Source of the DNA: Diploscapter coronatus
Taxonomy: Eukaryota; Nematoda; Chromadorea; Rhabditida; Rhabditidae
Direction of reading: 5' to 3'
DNA: 64,000 nt
Assembly: GCA_964036155.1 (NCBI GenBank)
Contig: OZ038422.1
Span: 52,289,201-52,353,200 of the forward strand
The first letter of the stretch is position 1, and every line of letters starts with the position of its first letter. The position numbers and the translations under genes were made by a program. Below are positions 36,034 to 51,800 of the stretch, piece by piece. The notes under the pieces are model-generated. The model was not told where the DNA came from and searched no databases. It worked only from the letters and a program-made list of their open reading frames with translations.

Positions 36034-39000
36034 ATGAATATCATAATTTTATTGCTGTTTGTATCTATAAAAACCTATGTTATTGATGCAAATATCCAAA
36101 TAAACGAAACCAATTCATTAATTAGCGATGGCATTATAGGCGGAAGTTTGTACAGAAATTCTGCCGAAAACTATGAGGTTTGGAATAGATTTAAAATATG
36201 ACTAATTCTGCTTAAGATTAAATAGGAAATTAATTTAAAAGATAGATTATCCTTTTTTCGTTTTCAGAAAATCGCTGCATATTTTCATGATTTTTATTCT
36301 TTCCCTCTGGGTATTTACAACTTCATTCAAAACTCGACCGCAAATATCAGTGTCGAGTGCAAGGAAGAACTTCAAGTCGTAATTCAAGCATTCGAAGATG
36401 GGAAAGATAACCCGGACTTTAAGCCGTATGCATTACCATGTAAGATTTCTATATATGATTAAAATTGATGTCCGACCTATCTTGATTTCATTCCGAAAGA
36501 TATCATCAATACTCGAGAGTGAAAATTTTATGCAAAATTTCGACAAACTCCACTTTAATAAATTTCAAACAATGTTATAGGCAATCGTACAAAAAATAAT
36601 GATCATACCAATATTCAGACAAAATCTTAATTTAAAAATAAAGATTATTTCAGTATTCGATGCTAGCGCCAAACTTGGAAGTGGTATTTTGAAGGGACAC
36701 ATTAATTTCCTAGGTTCATACCGCGAATGCAAGTCGATAAATTACCACTCGAATCAGTATGATCGAGTTTTCAAAGGAGAATATTATTTGTGAGTGATTT
36801 TTAAGTAAAATTAACATAATTTTTAAAATTTTATGTTTGCATTTGATAATAAACTCCGATCGGTAAAACAAACAAACGATGCCTGTCAAGTTCCTATGAT
36901 CACTCTCAATTTATGTCTACCTAAATCTTGTCGAAATGGAAATTTCGTTGAACTTTTGCAGGAGAAAGGTTATTTTAATGTTTTTTTTTTCTATAAAAAA
37001 AAACTGGTCAATTTAGAGCTACCAGCACTATGTTTGGCAGAAAATTTACATCAAAAAGTACCCGGTTTTGTTAATGGGTCGTATATTGTTGGGTATGATC
37101 CGCTTTTTTTAAAATAAAACTTTAATATATATATAATTAAATTTAGTGGAATATTAAGCGTAATAATATCATTGTGCGTATTGACGGGTTTAATAGACTA
37201 CTGGTTTCAACATTCGAAAGACTATGATAGATCTAAAGAGGGTAATCATTTTTGCGCTTATTTTCACTGAGGTTTTCAAATTTTAGATCTCTGCTGGAAA
37301 TTACTCATATCATTTTCATTCTACCGAAATGTTTCACAGATCTTTAAAGTTGATCAAAATTCGGACTCGAAAATTGAATGTCTCGATTTCATACGGGTTA
37401 TTTCGATGAGCTGGGTCATCTTAGGTCATATAGGCAGTATATTTTACATTTTAGTGGGTTAGTTCTTTTTCTTATGTTTTTTTTTACCAAAATACATTCG
37501 GTTTCGATAAATTAAAATCGAATTTTAGTAAACCCGTTAGAATATTGGGACTATGGCACTAATTACTTCAGCTTGATCGTAACGAACGCCTATTTCTCCG
37601 TCGACAATTTCTTTTTCCTATCTGGGTTACTTTTATCTTATATCTGGCTAAAGGTAACCAAATTCAAAAATTTCGAAAAAGAATAAATTTAGCAACTTCG
37701 CCGTAACCGGAAGAGAACCTTATCGTTTTATGGCTGGGCTATGTTTTACATCCACCGATTTTTGCGAATATCGCCCCCGTATTTTATCTGCATTGCATTC
37801 TTCACCTTCATTTTTCAAACACTGATGAAAGATGCGCCGTTTCTGCTCAATCCGGCTCTTGGTGAATACAATTGCAGGTATGTTAAAGTTTTGAAAAACG
37901 AAATTAGTTGCATATTTTAGGGATACTTGGACGTACAACTTTCTATACATACAAAACTGGGCCAAGTGGAAAGATATGGTAAGAAATTGGATTTTCATGA
38001 AATTGATGATAAGAACTATGGGAGAATTTGACGTTCTTATCATAGGTAAAACGAAATTGAATCGAAAAAAAGCAGAGTCGAAAAAGCCTTCAAAGATTTT
38101 CACAGCTGGAGTCAGATTTCTGTCTCATCCATGGTTTCTCCTCAGAGATTTCGGAAACAAAGTCAATTTATCTTCGATATTTTTCATTCTTGATGAAAAG
38201 TAATTTGTATCGAATTTAGTGCTACCTACCATCTTGGTACTTGGCGACAGATATGCAAATTTTCGTATTCACACCAATTGTCCTCGTGCCTTTCGCTATT
38301 TCAAAAGTTTTCGGGCTAATCGTGGCCGTTCTGGCATTATCTTTGTCGACAAGTTAGAAATATCTAAATTTTCGAAAACAAAAAATTTAGTAGCCAACTT
38401 CTATCAAGTAGTGCATTTTTATTTTCCCGCTACAGAGTTTCAACTGGTCTACCAGGATCCTCGGATGGATATAAATTTGTTCGTAAACTTTAGGTTTTTC
38501 AAATACAACAATATTTTTAGAAGCTACCCAAAGTGGCATTATTTCAATCCCTATATTAGATGCCAGGTATCACATTTCAAAAGAAAAATCACAACTAAAA
38601 GTTGCGACCAAAACTAAAGATGTTCAAGTTTTTTACTACAAAAAACGCAAGGTTTAGCCCTACATAATCGGGATGATAGTTGGATTTCTCCTGCATCAAA
38701 AGCGCTACCTTCGCATACCCAGATTGCTCAATTTGCTCGGACAATGGATCGCAGTAATTTTGATGGTTTTCGTGATTTGCTGCTTACGGGACTATAATCA
38801 TGGGGGAAAAATGGATCTATATTGGCGAGCTTTGTACAGGTTTTGAAAGTGTTCTTCCCTCAAGTTTTCTTGTTCATAAACTTTTCAGCGCATTTAGCCG
38901 AATCGTTTGGTCATTAGCTCTAACGACAATCATCGTGTCTTGCCATTACGAGAAAAACAGTATGGAGTTTTTCTATGAATATGAAATTAGAAACTATGGA

Positions 39001-39553
39001 ATGATGAGATGAGTTGAGGACGTTACCACCTATTGTTGGGGATAGAGCAGTGGTGAAAGTATCGAAAAATGGTGTATAGAAAAAGATAGATCTCGTAATC
39101 CTACCATCTCGTCATTTCTAAATAGACGGGAACTATGACGTCTATATTTTAGGTTTACTATCCAGAATCTTATCGCACCCAATTTGGAGCCCATTTGGGA
39201 GGTTGGCATTTTCAGCGTACCTGATTCATGTTATGGTTTGATGAGCTTTCAGGGTGAACAATAAAAATTGGTTTTTAGGTAACTGCCTGGTATTTTGGAA
39301 GTATCACGACTGATATAGCATTTGAGGGGTTTTTGAATATGGTAAGGTCGAGCATTTCCATTTTTTCTGAATTCATAAATTTTAGATCACCCATTATGTA
39401 TTGCCGGTAGTTGTCTACTCCTTCGTGATTTCAATATTATGGAGCACACTATTTGAAATACCTTTCGCAAAGGCACATTTTCAAAATTTCCCCAGTTTTA
39501 TTTCGCATAATTTAAGCTTGAAGCCCTTCTATTCCGGCCTTCGTCAAGCCTAA
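36034..39553 (+). CDS. NRF-6/OAC-type acyltransferase (membrane O-acyltransferase, acyltransferase 3 family)
   Basis: The protein has an N-terminal signal peptide, a Cys-containing extracellular NRF domain (SVECKEELQ..., SYRECKSINY, CLPKSC), and a multi-span acyltransferase-3 membrane domain. Family marks include IECLDFIRVISMSWVILGH, NAYFSVDNFFFLSGLLLSY, a RFLRISPPYF segment, PSWYLATDMQIF and FSAYLIHVM. Nematode members such as NRF-6 and NDG-4 act in lipid and yolk transport and drug response. Early exons are 36034-36177, 36268-36439 and 36654-36788; the last exons end in ...SGLRQA at 39553. All junctions follow splice rules except one. After the donor at 36789 the next conserved segment (about 36850-36970) has no AG acceptor in usable frame upstream of it. 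The gene may use an unusual site, be misassembled there, or be damaged. Confidence 0.85.
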
Positions 39554-40109
39554 ATCCACGACCTAATTCAACAAATCCCGAAACGAAGAAGCAAGATCTT
39601 GCTTGGACGTAAAATTTATTTACTAGAATCTTTGTACTAACAAATCATGTAAATGTTCTGGGCATATCACAATTCTAAATGAAAATATTTGGTTCGCAAG
39701 ATTTGAAAGAAAATCCAAGAGCAAATGTACAGACACATACAAGTTTCCAACTTTCTTCGTAAATTGAAATTATGAGCAATCAGCATAGATCCGTTTGAAT
39801 ATGTGGGCGAAATGGCGTAGCACAGCAAATGCAGATTTACAGGGAAAAACTGAATAATCTTGTAATAAGCATGGTTGAAATTAGACTGAACCCGTAGCGC
39901 GTTATTATCATTGATTTTTGACATAGGTTTCAAAGATAAAGACTGTTCATTGACTTTCAAAAGCATTTAGTTTCCTAGTGAACAGATCATAAATTTAGCC
40001 AAATAATAACGTGCATATTTTGCAAAATGCGATTTTTATGATGAGAGAAATTTTGGGTAATTCATCATCTAGAAATATAACTTGATCATTTTCTGAAAAT
40101 CAATCGAAC
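39554..40109. other. Intergenic between convergent genes
   Basis: Shared 3' flank of the acyltransferase (+) and the BTBD7 homologue (-). No coding frame of weight. Confidence 0.5.
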
Positions 40110-42972
40110 TCAAGTCTCCTTGTTGTCTAGCAGGTCAGGCAGAGATTCCGAACACTCTCTGTCTAAAAGTTCAACACAAATACACTCTGAACTAATGTCG
40201 TTCTCGCGTAGGATTCGTTGAGTAATCTGAAAAAAAAATCTCATAAAATTGCATTTCATCAGGAGGCTCACATATTTCACTGCAGCTTGCCGATGAAAAT
40301 ACCTGGGGAAGCTTTGGATTCCATATGCCGTATCCTCTCGAGCCAACGACTCCCTAATCTTGTCGCTGATCTGAAATTTATTTTATTTGCAGTCTTTGGA
40401 GAAGTTTCCTACTTCATCAAAAATCTCGTTGGACAACAGCAACTTCATGTTGTTGGTGATCCTCAGCTTCAGCGGGAATTCGTTGTCGGATTTTGCTTGA
40501 AGTTGAGCAAGCGAGTTACGAGGCTCCTTGTGCAAGAGTTCGTCCAATTTGGACAATGCAGTCTGAGAGAAAACCCTTTCATCCAGAACTGATCAAGAAA
40601 ATTCACCTCGTAGTATGGCGTGAAGCATCTCGGTCCAGGGGCCGTTTGCCCCGGCTCGAACCAATCGATGTCAGGATGAATTTCGACAGGGGACTTCTTC
40701 CTGACGTCCCGCTCATTTTGAGGATCGCATAGCGCAGAGATTCGCTCGAGAATTCCTCGTTTGTAAGCGTTGTTTAGAGTCTGAAAAAAAAAACAATCTG
40801 AAAAAGTGAATTTTTGTGAAACATACCTGATGGAACGGCGGTAGGACGTATTGAGTCCGAATATTTTCGGTGAGAGGCGCCAGGATCTCCTTTAGCTCAG
40901 CCCCATCCAAATCAGCCCTCTTCACGCCTCGTCGACTTATCGAGTGAGCAGTTTCACAAACTAAAATTTGAACAAGTTTCAAACTATCACTACCTTCAGA
41001 AAACTTTTTATGTCAACGATATAACGATATTGTCCACTGCTTCATAAAATGGAAAACACGTACCGACATTGGGCTCTCTTTCTTCCATCCTCTTGATCAT
41101 CTCATGTTCGCCCCAGCGAATAGCGCATTCGAGGATTTCGACTTCTGTTGCCTAAAACCATTTTTCATACAGAAGAAGATCCTTTTCACCAAATCACCTG
41201 AATGAACAAGCTCTTCGTGGCGGCTTTCATCGACTCGAAAGGAATATCGAAGAGTTGGTGGCTCGTTGCAATGCGGCTAAATTCCTCTTCCAGGAATCTC
41301 TGGGCCTTCGCGTAGACGAATTGATTTCCACCCTCGATCGCCCAATTCAGAATCATCACGCAGGAGTCGGCATTCAGCGAAGCAAGGATAGTGTCTTCGC
41401 ATACTGAATTAAAAATGGACAAGTTTTAGTATTTTGTATGATCAAAAGAATGAAATTGTAAAATATTTAGAATAAGAAAGCTGTTCTAAAACCCACATTG
41501 AGCCAACTTATCGAGTTGGAAGAATTTAGCGATATGGTAGAAGTGCGTCGTTCCAAGGAGGACTCCCTCAGGGTATTTTCCGGACACAATCGCTTTCGCC
41601 TGCGATAGCGATGACTGCGATGGTTCATAATCTTCGATCTGAAATTTGGCTGCTCTCATCACCTCTACCAGAATAGGAAAGTAATTGCAGGTTCACAGAA
41701 AGAATTTCGAGACTTATCGGAATTAAAATAAATTCAAGAATATCTACCAATCCCAGATCCAGTTCGTCCGTGTAGAGGAAATGGACGAGTGCCGATAGGA
41801 AAGCTGCTGGAAGGAGGCTTTCGTCGAGAACGAGTCGATCGTCTTGTCCTTTGGATAGAAGGGAATGGAGAAAAGGACTTCTTGCAGACAGGATCGAACT
41901 GTGACATCGGATTGAAGAGTGTGCTGGAAACAGTCACTTTGAAATAGGTTTTTTTTCTTTTTTTTTTTTTAGAAATTCCAACCTTCTTCGACATTTTTTC
42001 CATTCCTTGCAATGCATAATCGGATATCTCCCTCAGTTGCACCTTTGGTCTTGATCCTCATCAGATCACGTTTTCTGCTTCTTGAGCAGCCCAGCCAATG
42101 AGATAGTTTCTCCTTGATTGACTGATCCCCGCTCCAGACATCGGTGTAGAGAAAGTCGAAAAAGTTCTTGATTTGTTCGTGAGATGTTCCTTCTGGTAGT
42201 TGGAGTTCAATTCGTTCAGAAGTTGGGTCTGTTGCAAGACGAGCAATCACGTCACTTCTGTTTGAAATATAGCATCGGATAGCTTTGACTTCGAAATCCG
42301 TTTGCTGAAACTTCTAACTTTAGAGTTTTCAGGGGCTCAATGGCTGTTCTTTGTTTCAGCAAATAAATCACAATCTATTATCTTATTCCGGCGATGTGGT
42401 CGAAAATTGAAGAAATTCCGTTAGTAAGGCGCGCGTTTCATGTGAATCGTGTCTTATGACTAAAATTGATCGTTCTCACCTTGAACGTAATCGTCAGATT
42501 CCCATAATTGTTAGCGTGCTCCAACAACTGTTCTCCGAGTGTAGAAGTTGATGGTCGAGCAGAGTCCGCATCGTCTCGCAGCATTCGAAGAGATTGCAGC
42601 GTTTTGAATTCGACAATGAGCTTATTCAGCTCTTCGAATGTCCAACCGTCCAGCATTTCTTTGAACGGCTTGACCTTGTCGCGGGAGCTTCGTTTTCTCT
42701 GAAACAATTCTTTTTATTAATTGATGAGAAGCACTGTGATTAGACTCCATTAGGAGATGGTTTTCAAAACCGAAACTTTCTTGAAACCATCATCGTTTTT
42801 ACTTCGAAGAAGAAAAAAAACTTACTTTGAACGAGAACTTGTGGAACGGTCTCGTTGTCGCATAGGAGAGTGGCAGAAACCTCGGTCTTGTTTGCTGCCG
42901 TCTCTGGGCGGAACTTGGCTCGACTCTGTCATCCTGGTGTTCGAACGAATGCGATGAACTCTTCGCTCCCAT
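40110..42972 (-). CDS. hpo-9: BTBD7 / HPO-9 homologue (double BTB and BACK domain protein)
   Basis: Exons on the minus strand: 42972-42826, 42698-42480, 42304-41983, 41923-41748, 41638-41497, 41403-41198, 41151-41064, 40960-40827, 40780-40413, 40370-40272 and 40226-40110. The N-terminus MGAKSSS fits an N-myristoylation site, as in BTBD7. A region like BTBD7's MRELLSGWDV segment follows (KEMLDGWTFEELN). Next come a first diverged BTB domain (ending FFDFLYTDVW) and a second BTB domain (SILSARSPFLHSLL ... LVHFLYTDELDLG). A BACK domain (CEDTILASLNADSCVMILNW) leads to the BTBD7-specific run TAHSISRRGVKRADLDGAEL and to GPRCFTPYYE. The C-terminus AAVKY-ITQRILREN matches the last conserved BTBD7 block. 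BTBD7 proteins act in cell adhesion and tissue remodelling and may serve as ubiquitin-ligase adaptors. A one-base frame break occurs near 40590. Confidence 0.88.
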
Positions 42973-44297
42973 TTTCGCACAAACTATCGAATATCGTCGT
43001 TGGAATCTAGCTAATCCATGAATAAATCGCGAAAAACTAGGTGAAAAGCGTCGATCGGCTAATTACATCGGGGAGAGAAATCGGGGCCGGGGTGGATCGC
43101 TATTTCTTATTTCCGCATGATGGTGGGTCGATGGAGGAAAACGAGAGGGGGGGGAATCGGATCTAATTGCTTTATCCTCTATCTATACAATGCCCTGTGT
43201 TTACGCGTCAGTTTGTAAGGGTCTTGCAACGCAGTGTTGGTTCTTCACGTGGAAGAGAGGGGTAAAATGCCCTCTCGCTCTCTCCGTCTCTGCCCCAGGC
43301 CTGTTCCCAGTTCTGTTCTGCTGTCCTGTTCCCCATCCACCCGCAGCAGCAGCAGCAGCGGAGGGTCTCTCTTTCATAATCATTTCTGTTCCCCTTTGCT
43401 AACACCTAGGCAAATCGACTGATTGGACACGACTCTGCTTTCTTGCTTTCGAGAAGAGCGGCTCCGCACTCGCCCCGACGAAGTGACGCGCTCAGTCATA
43501 CGACATTTGCAGCGAAAACCTGCCGAAAATCGCCGAAACTGCCCATTTTCTTACAAGTCACCCATTTTCCGCTGATTATCATCATGTGATAAGCGTGAAA
43601 TCGGTGATTTTTGATGATAATTGAGAATTTTGCAAGTTTTCTGGAGAGTTTTTCTGGATTTCGATGATGACATCGTGTCATTTCGCATTTGGGGCGTATC
43701 CGGTTTCCCATCTATCGATTTGTTGAATTTCCACTTCGTTTACTGGGTGTTCTCTCCCTCCCTTCCCACAGTCAATTTGTATGAATCACTCCACTCCAAC
43801 CAATTGAACAACTCGGATTTTCGCGTGATTTTATCTCCAATTTTATCGATTTTTGCGAAAATCGATCGAGAAGATCCCCTCGCCTCTAGCACAGCTCAAC
43901 AAATAAACATAGCGAAATTCGATATGTATATCGAGTTCCGCCCAGTGTTTATCGATTTTCCCAAAATATCGATTTTCTCTTGCTGACACATTATCGATTT
44001 CTCTTTTCGCTTTATTGGCAAGTCTTTGAGTTCGTGATCTTTTCGCAACTTTTTCCCCGAAAATGTTTGTAATCATCACGAATTTTGCACTCTTCGTCAA
44101 TTTTCCTTGAAAACCATCGTCATTCCTCGTTTTTCGAGTCGAAATACCGATGTTCCTAGTTTTACTCCTAAATTTTTCTCTTTTCAGCAGGTGGTTGTCT
44201 CCAGGAGTCGGTTCTCTTCTCCTCCAGTTCACCCTTCGCTCTCTTCAACTTCCATTGTCTTCGCTCTTCACCTCCACACGCAAACCCAACTTCAGAA
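42973..44297. promoter_or_regulatory. Divergent promoter region of BTBD7 homologue and rab-1
   Basis: The 1.3 kb between the two start codons is richer in G and C than its surroundings, especially around 43080-43480. It carries a short CAG run near 43342 and six ATCGAT palindromes between 43714 and 43998. The rab-1 start has a nearby TTCAG acceptor just before its ATG, consistent with trans-splicing. No coding frame in it is convincing. Confidence 0.55.
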
Positions 44298-47248
<2,951 letters not shown>

Positions 47249-48866
47249 ATGCAGACAGATGCAGGTCTACTTGAACACACTCGCAAGCATACCTGAAAGG
47301 TAGGTACCACCAGATAAAGGGCCTGAATAGTACCTGTCCTTGGCCCCGCTCTCCCTTCCTTGCTTCATCATCCCCAACTTTGCTCTTTGGGCCAAAATAA
47401 ATGATCCTGAAAAATGATTTTCCTACATTGATATTCATTCAAAATATGATATTTTTGCAAAAAAATCGTTTTTTTTTAGGATCATCCATAAATTTAGCCC
47501 CCTGCTCCTCCAATACCCAAACGGTCCGCTCTTTTCGTTCGTGTTTTGTTACTTTTCTCTCCCTTACTTTTACGACTAAAATGAGTTTTACGATTTTTGA
47601 ATACGCGATTTGTCGTGAAATTCATTTTACTCGAAAAACACAAGATTTTCTTTTCAATAATCAATCCGATCTAATTTATTCCAATTAAAGCGATGTTCAA
47701 TATCGTCGTGTTTTATCCTATTTTGGGCTGGAAGCATTTTCCTCCCAAAAATGAGTAATTTATTCTCAGTTTTGGGAGAAAAATCCTTCAGTTCTACTTT
47801 TTTCTTCAGAGGAGAATTTGTATCAACAAAAGATAGATTTTTATAAATTATTCAAAATTCATTGTCATCTTCTGATCCCCTCCCCTAACCACAAAAATGT
47901 GCATGTAATTTTGCACTTTTCGGATACTGTGTTTTAATTCTCTATTTTAAAATAGAAAATTAGGATACAATAACCAGGAAAGTAACTAAGATTATGTATA
48001 AGGGCTTCGTTTAGTTGTGAAAATTCCCTTTTGGTGTTTTTCTCTATTATCTCTTCATTTTCTATTCTATTTCTCTCAATTTTTTCCATTTTTTCTTTGT
48101 GTAGCGCTATTCATTCATCTGGAATTGTGATACTTTTTCCATTATTTGTGCGATTTTTCGGACTCGAAATGTTTCCTATCAAAAATTTTATAACCTAAAA
48201 TTTTTGCAGGTAGATTTCAAGTCCGACCATTTTACTTCTCGCCTTTTCATCTAAAAACTCGTCAAAATTGTTTGGATTACGGTAATTTTCTAGACTTTAA
48301 AAAATTACAGTAATTTTTAAATGAAACTGGAATTCCTGATTTTATCCTCCGATTTTTCCATCAGAGTAATTATCCGAATTTAGCAAAATTTTATCCAATT
48401 AGTTTAATTTTACCCTCTAATTTGGCGCTTTGAGTCAAACAAAATTCGAAGATCAAGATTTTTCTCGAAAATTTTTAATGAAATTTTCGGATTGCTTCAT
48501 TGTGCATTGTGTGAAGAGTTTTTCCAAGATTCCTTTTTTTGGTTCGCCAACGAAAAAAATAAGTGAGAATAAATAAATTTGAAAAATATATTAATTTTTT
48601 CTAAAACCATAAAATTTATTTGAGAAAAACAGTCACCGCAATAAAATAAATAGAAATTTTCGATTTTATTTCGAAAAAGTGTAATTTTTTGAAGAATAAG
48701 TTGCAAATTATGCCAAAATAATTTCAAAAAGTTACAAATTTTCAAATTTACTGATAAAACGATTATAAATGTGGCAAAAGTCGCTTGGAAATTCAACAAC
48801 AAAGGCTCAAATGATCACCATATTTTCAAAAACTGATAAACGAGCAAAAGTTGTAAAAATGCATCT
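47249..48866. other. Intergenic and 3' UTR between convergent rab-1 and GARS
   Basis: The first about 150 bp are C/T-rich and end with AATAAA at about 47395, probably the rab-1 3' UTR. The remainder is AT-rich without coding frames. Confidence 0.5.
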
Positions 48867-51800
48867 CTACTCATCGGGCTTGCCCTCGAATTTGGGGTAT
48901 TTGGCCTGTGCATCCGACCATTGTTGACGGCCGGTCGAGAGATCGCTCAGAAGACGGCCGACTTCCGAAATCTGAAACGAAGTTCACCACTTTTTGAAGA
49001 TAACAAGATTCTCTTGTAATTTTTTCCTCCTATTTAAAATTCAATTTTCGTTCGGTACACTCATTATTCCTGCAATTAATTGTTTCTCGCAATTTTTAAC
49101 CTATCGAATAATCAAATTTGAAGATATTTTGGATAGGACTAAAGTCTCTACTACAGTTCGGCCTCTTGTAGCTTTTATCCACTCCTCTAAAAGATAGTAA
49201 AGGGGAAGAGAAAAGAGGTGAAAACTACAAGAGGTCTACAATCGTTTAGTGGAATTCTAGGAGTGTGTAAAGAAATATTATCGACTAAAATAATGTTTGA
49301 AAAATCTGAATAATAAAAAGTAGAAGAAAACTCGTACCTCCAATCTGATCTGCTGCATAGACTCGGCGTGTCTGAGCGTGACGGTGTGTGGCTGTTTCTC
49401 GGAGTCGAAGTCGATCGTGATGCCGAACGGAATACCGATTTCATCGGTGCGGGCATAGCGACGACCGATCGTATTGCCAGAGTCGTCCTAGAATCAAATT
49501 TAAAAACTAAATTGATGAAAAATGCTCATCTTTCATAAAGGGAATCTTTGATTTTATGCTTAAAAAATTTCAAAAATAGATATGGCTCAAATAAAACTAG
49601 TGTGGGTAATATAATGTTTGGAAAATGACCTAATGAAGTGGGAAACCTGGAAAAGCAGTAGTTGCATTTGCTACATCGTTAAATGCGAAATATCGTCGGA
49701 AAAAATCTTTACTCTACAATTCTCTGCAGTATTTCGTATGTAACGAGGTGTAACTATTTGATAAAGTTGTCTTGAAAGAAATTTGAAAGATAGCTTACAA
49801 CTTTGTGGCTGAGATCGTATCTGGCCAATTCCTCGCGGACCAACTCAATGATGGGCTCGAAGATCACGTTGTTGGAGATGGGCAGGACAGAGCACTTGAT
49901 GGGAGCCACTAGAGGAGGCAGCACCAGGAACTACAACTTTAACCATTTTTAATTTTTCGAGGAAAAACAGGTTGTGACAAATAACGTTATATCCTTTTTA
50001 CTTGACCTATCTAAACCAAATCATATCATCTTTTGAAGTCAGTATTTCAGGCTTTAAATAGAGAGTTCGTTCCTCAAAACGCACAACAAATGTGGAAACA
50101 TCTTTTATGCTTAAAGAACTCTTGAAACTTGGGCAAAAATTCAAATAACTCACGCATCTCTGCTCGTCGCCCTCGCGCTGTCTGAATGCGTGCTCGAGGA
50201 CGGCGTACATCACGCGGCCGATACCGTAGGACGGCTCGATCACAGAGGGCTCGATTTCCTCGACATATACCTGAGAATTTTTTAAAACTAAATAATCTAC
50301 CTGAGAAAAGAAATAAAGTAAATTTTAGGAAAGTAAATAAATTTGGAATTTATTTTTAACTGTCACTTGTTAAAAGAATAAAGAAGGTTTAACGAACAGA
50401 AATTAAAGATTTTAAAATAGAAAACAAAAAAAAAAACTTTTTAAAAATACCGTTTTGCTGTGCTTCTTCACGGCCAACATTTTATCGGTCAGAGGATAAG
50501 TCTCATTGTCGATTTTCAAGTTGTACAGTCTGAAATTTGAATTTTTGAAAATTTTACTAGAAAATAAATGTCGAACTTGTTGGTAACCAATTCCGCCTCG
50601 ACCTCAGCCAACTGTTCCGGAGTCAGTTGCGATAAGGCGGTTTGGATCTGAAAAACTCGTTTAAAAATATGCTGCAAAATTTCGCATAATTGAATGTTAT
50701 TAGAAGTAAAACGCTAATATATGCACAGAATATCAAAAATTCTAAAACAACTTTCTACAAATTCTTAAACAATAGATAGATTTCGACTTTTATCTTATAA
50801 CGGATAATTTTGAAGAGATCAATATGCCATAAAAATCCACAATAACAAAACTAAATGCTTTTTTTTTTTTAATTTTAAATCTGACCAAACCTTTTTAGCA
50901 CTCTGCCTGAACTCCTTGCCGAGAATGTTCATCACCGGCGCTGCTTCCACCACGTCGATGTTCTTCGGGGCTGGCAGCACCTTTTCGGCCACCAACTAGA
51001 AAAATTTCAATCATCTTTCTATTTCAAGAAAATATTTTTTTCCTACAAAATAATAATGGAATAAGCGGGAAAAGTAGTACTTCTTAGTTAAAATAAAACA
51101 AAGGATACGCGATTTTCAAGATTTAATAAACAGAAATATTTGGAACCTTGACATTAGTAGCCTTGTAGTGCTGTCTGAGATCGTAGCAGGCTCTGTCCGC
51201 ATTGCCCACACACTCGATCCAGCCGTAGCTCGTCAGGATCTCTGCGTCCCAACAATCCTAAACATCGTTTTTCTCCATTTTAAAATTTTAATTCAAAAGG
51301 ACAATTGAAAGGATCAGGTCATATTAAATTTTCAAATTTAATACAAAGCTTTGAAACATATCGAATTTTCTCTTAATCTGAAAACGCATTCTGTTGTGCT
51401 GCTATATGAGAAGCTTTTTAAAATATGTTTCAAAGAACTCCAAATAGAATGTCAGTGTGACAATAAATTTAATTAACCAATTCATGAGCAGGGATATTGA
51501 TAGGTCAAAATTTTACGACTCGATTCTCATGCAATATGAAAACTCGACCCGACACGAAAATTTCTGGGCGAGTCCGAGTCAACATTCCTGTGCATGAGTA
51601 TTTATTCGAAACAGAAATCCCCCTACCTGAGCATAGTGAGCCATTTCGTTGGCGAGGTGTTGTCTGAAACGGAGTCGCCTCGGATCTACACCCACTTTCA
51701 ACAGATACTGATGGCAGCGCGCCATGTAGTAGCCCAGAGTCTCGTTGTTCACCACGCCCTAAAAGTAATATTTGACAAGAATGAAAAGTAAGATTTTTTT

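Noticed and set aside
40273..40346. Intron from CCCAG|GTATTTTC near the BTBD7 C-terminus
   Set aside because: It breaks the frame of the conserved ITQRILREN block. The donor TAT|GTGAGC at 40271 keeps frame and matches the family.
42057..42090. A 34-nt GC-AG intron in the BTBD7 homologue
   Set aside because: It was needed only when I followed the wrong frame. Reading straight through 41983-42304 joins in phase to the next exon and gives a good second BTB domain.
43190..43422. Overlapping open frames on both strands in the GC-richer promoter
   Set aside because: They are open because the segment is GC-rich and has a CAG run; none has family resemblance or fitting splice sites.
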